A stretch of 64,000 nucleotides of DNA from Neopestalotiopsis rosae. Lineage: Eukaryota > Ascomycota > Sordariomycetes > Amphisphaeriales > Sporocadaceae. A program made the position numbers and the translations under genes. The DNA is taken from assembly GCA_023078685.1 (NCBI GenBank), contig JALGAS010000009.1, positions 2,604,001-2,668,000 on the forward strand. The letters run 5' to 3'. The notes beneath the pieces are model-generated. The model saw nothing but the letters and a program-made list of their open reading frames with translations, ran no database searches and had not been told where the DNA came from. Of this stretch, positions 63,160-64,000 are shown piece after piece. Position 1 is the first letter of the stretch, and each line of letters begins with the position of its first letter.

Positions 63160-64000
63160 AGACATTTCGCACAGATGAGACCCTTTCAGGCATTGGCAAC
63201 GATCGAATACCAATCTATCTGTCTCCTAGTCTTGGTGATATGACTGATGAATCATATGTCTCTATGACGATATCGTGTTTGTTGCCCGCGATGCATCGGC
63301 TGCACCGGCTACATTAATGAGACCAGAGATCACAAAGCTACCAGCCAAGTCCGATATTGAGTTCCAAAGCGTATTAGATGTTGTTATGGTAGCTGCGCAC
63401 TTGTAAGTATGCAGCCGATGTGAAGCTCGCCAACAACACTTGTAGCATGTGTGATCGATCCTTGTGTTGCGGACAGACTCGATCTGATTTGTTTCATAGA
63501 AAATGGCGCATGAGTAGAAGTTCTTCGGTGAATGCCGGAAGTGTTCTGGAGGCACAGATCCGGCAGAGATCCGGCACAGATCCGTTCACTGTCCTCGCTT
63601 GTGTTACTTTCTCATTGACATGGTCATGTCCCGACAATTCGTTACACTAAAGGCAGGAGTGTCAAGGGGGCTCCACGACAACAACACGCACACAATTCCG
63701 TAATAGAACCCTTGTCGTCTGCATGACAGAACAGTATCCCAGCACAGAAGAGTATTTCAGGCACAGACGAGTATCCAAACACCTACGAAAGTCCGCTAGG
63801 ATATATAGATGCTAAAGCTATAAGCTTTCATTACAGTAAACACGGCGTATTTTCACATCGTATTATCGATACGAAAGTGGCATTTTGCATACTTTTATCT
63901 ACCGCGTCGTTTCCATATTCATTGCAGCACTTGCTGTAAATGGGCGGGTTCGATCATCCTAAAGGCCCAAGTGAATATCAAGAACGACATAAAATAAATT
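63160..64000 (+). repeat. Dispersed minisatellite-bearing element, long copy (inverted partner at 31094-31750)
   Basis: 63335-64000 is the reverse complement of 31094-31750 block by block: ACAAAGCTACCAGCCAAGTC, GGAGGCACAGATCCG, CATGGTCATGTCCCGACAAT, GGGGGCTCCACGACAACA, CACAATTCCGTAATAGAACC, a few minisatellite units (63725-63785) and the end part up to the window edge, where the match still holds. Left of it, 63172-63330 is a diverged version of the block at 34370-34560 and 61610-61800. The element may continue past the window. Confidence 0.85.

Noticed and set aside
1..64000. CRISPR array or bacterial operon
   Set aside because: The tandem arrays lack spacers, and introns, fungal domains and repeats show that this is eukaryotic DNA.

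Overview
The window is genomic DNA of a filamentous ascomycete (Pezizomycotina). Evidence: 47-68 nt introns with GT...AG ends and CTRAY-like branch sites, two Zn(II)2Cys6 transcription factors, a MAT-type HMG-box protein, a DUF3295/areA-GATA-like protein, a Fungal_N (azaphilone cluster protein L N-terminal type) fragment and several families known mainly from fungi. Nothing suggests a bacterial or viral replicon. I cannot place the species or class. Exon boundaries were read by eye from splice signals and frame and have no transcript support.

The window splits into two kinds of sequence. Positions 1-35 kb and 55-64 kb are gene-poor and full of decay: genes broken by single stops or frameshifts (an ISG12-like membrane protein at 3.6 kb, a conserved fungal protein at 9.1 kb, a dynamin lacking its P-loop at 26.5 kb, a frameshifted conserved fungal protein at 57.1 kb), gene scraps (GMC oxidoreductase, beta-lactamase, Fungal_N, a two-TM C-terminus, Hsp70-like), and repeats. 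Apparently intact genes sit as islands: Zn2Cys6 factor (7.5-8.5 kb), HMG-box factor (13.7-14.7 kb), a one-TM protein (24.8 kb), a stand-alone chromodomain protein (25.8 kb), a TB2/DP1/HVA22 protein (28.4 kb), a RING protein (30.0 kb) and a 4-TM protein (58.0 kb). Positions 35-54.5 kb are denser: a six-intron Zn2Cys6 factor, DUF3295 protein, JmjC/cupin-like protein, short Hsp70, SUR7-like fragment, a large unknown coiled-coil protein and a ZZ-finger/Myb-like nuclear protein.

The most unusual content is repeat architecture. (1) A dispersed element family carries, inside it, a minisatellite built on a motif like TACTCTTCTGTGTTGG; I count about ten copies or fragments, and the motif has expanded separately as 17-bp and 18-bp arrays. 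(2) A segmental duplication of about 2.9 kb (32337-35313 and 59591-62519, direct) includes the promoter and 5' third of a forkhead gene; the second copy has a stop right after the start codon. (3) An inverted copy of about 660 bp (31094-31750 and 63335-64000) brackets about 31.6 kb; its left copy has replaced the 3' end of the forkhead gene. (4) Two MITE-like elements with terminal inverted repeats (10981-11481, 46379-47140), the second ending in an 11-bp-arm palindrome. (5) A 107-bp inverted repeat with one mismatch (21355-21865).

I see no complete biosynthetic cluster, CRISPR array, rRNA or tRNA. The genes do not form one pathway; the common theme is transcription/chromatin proteins next to an actively rearranging repeat landscape.
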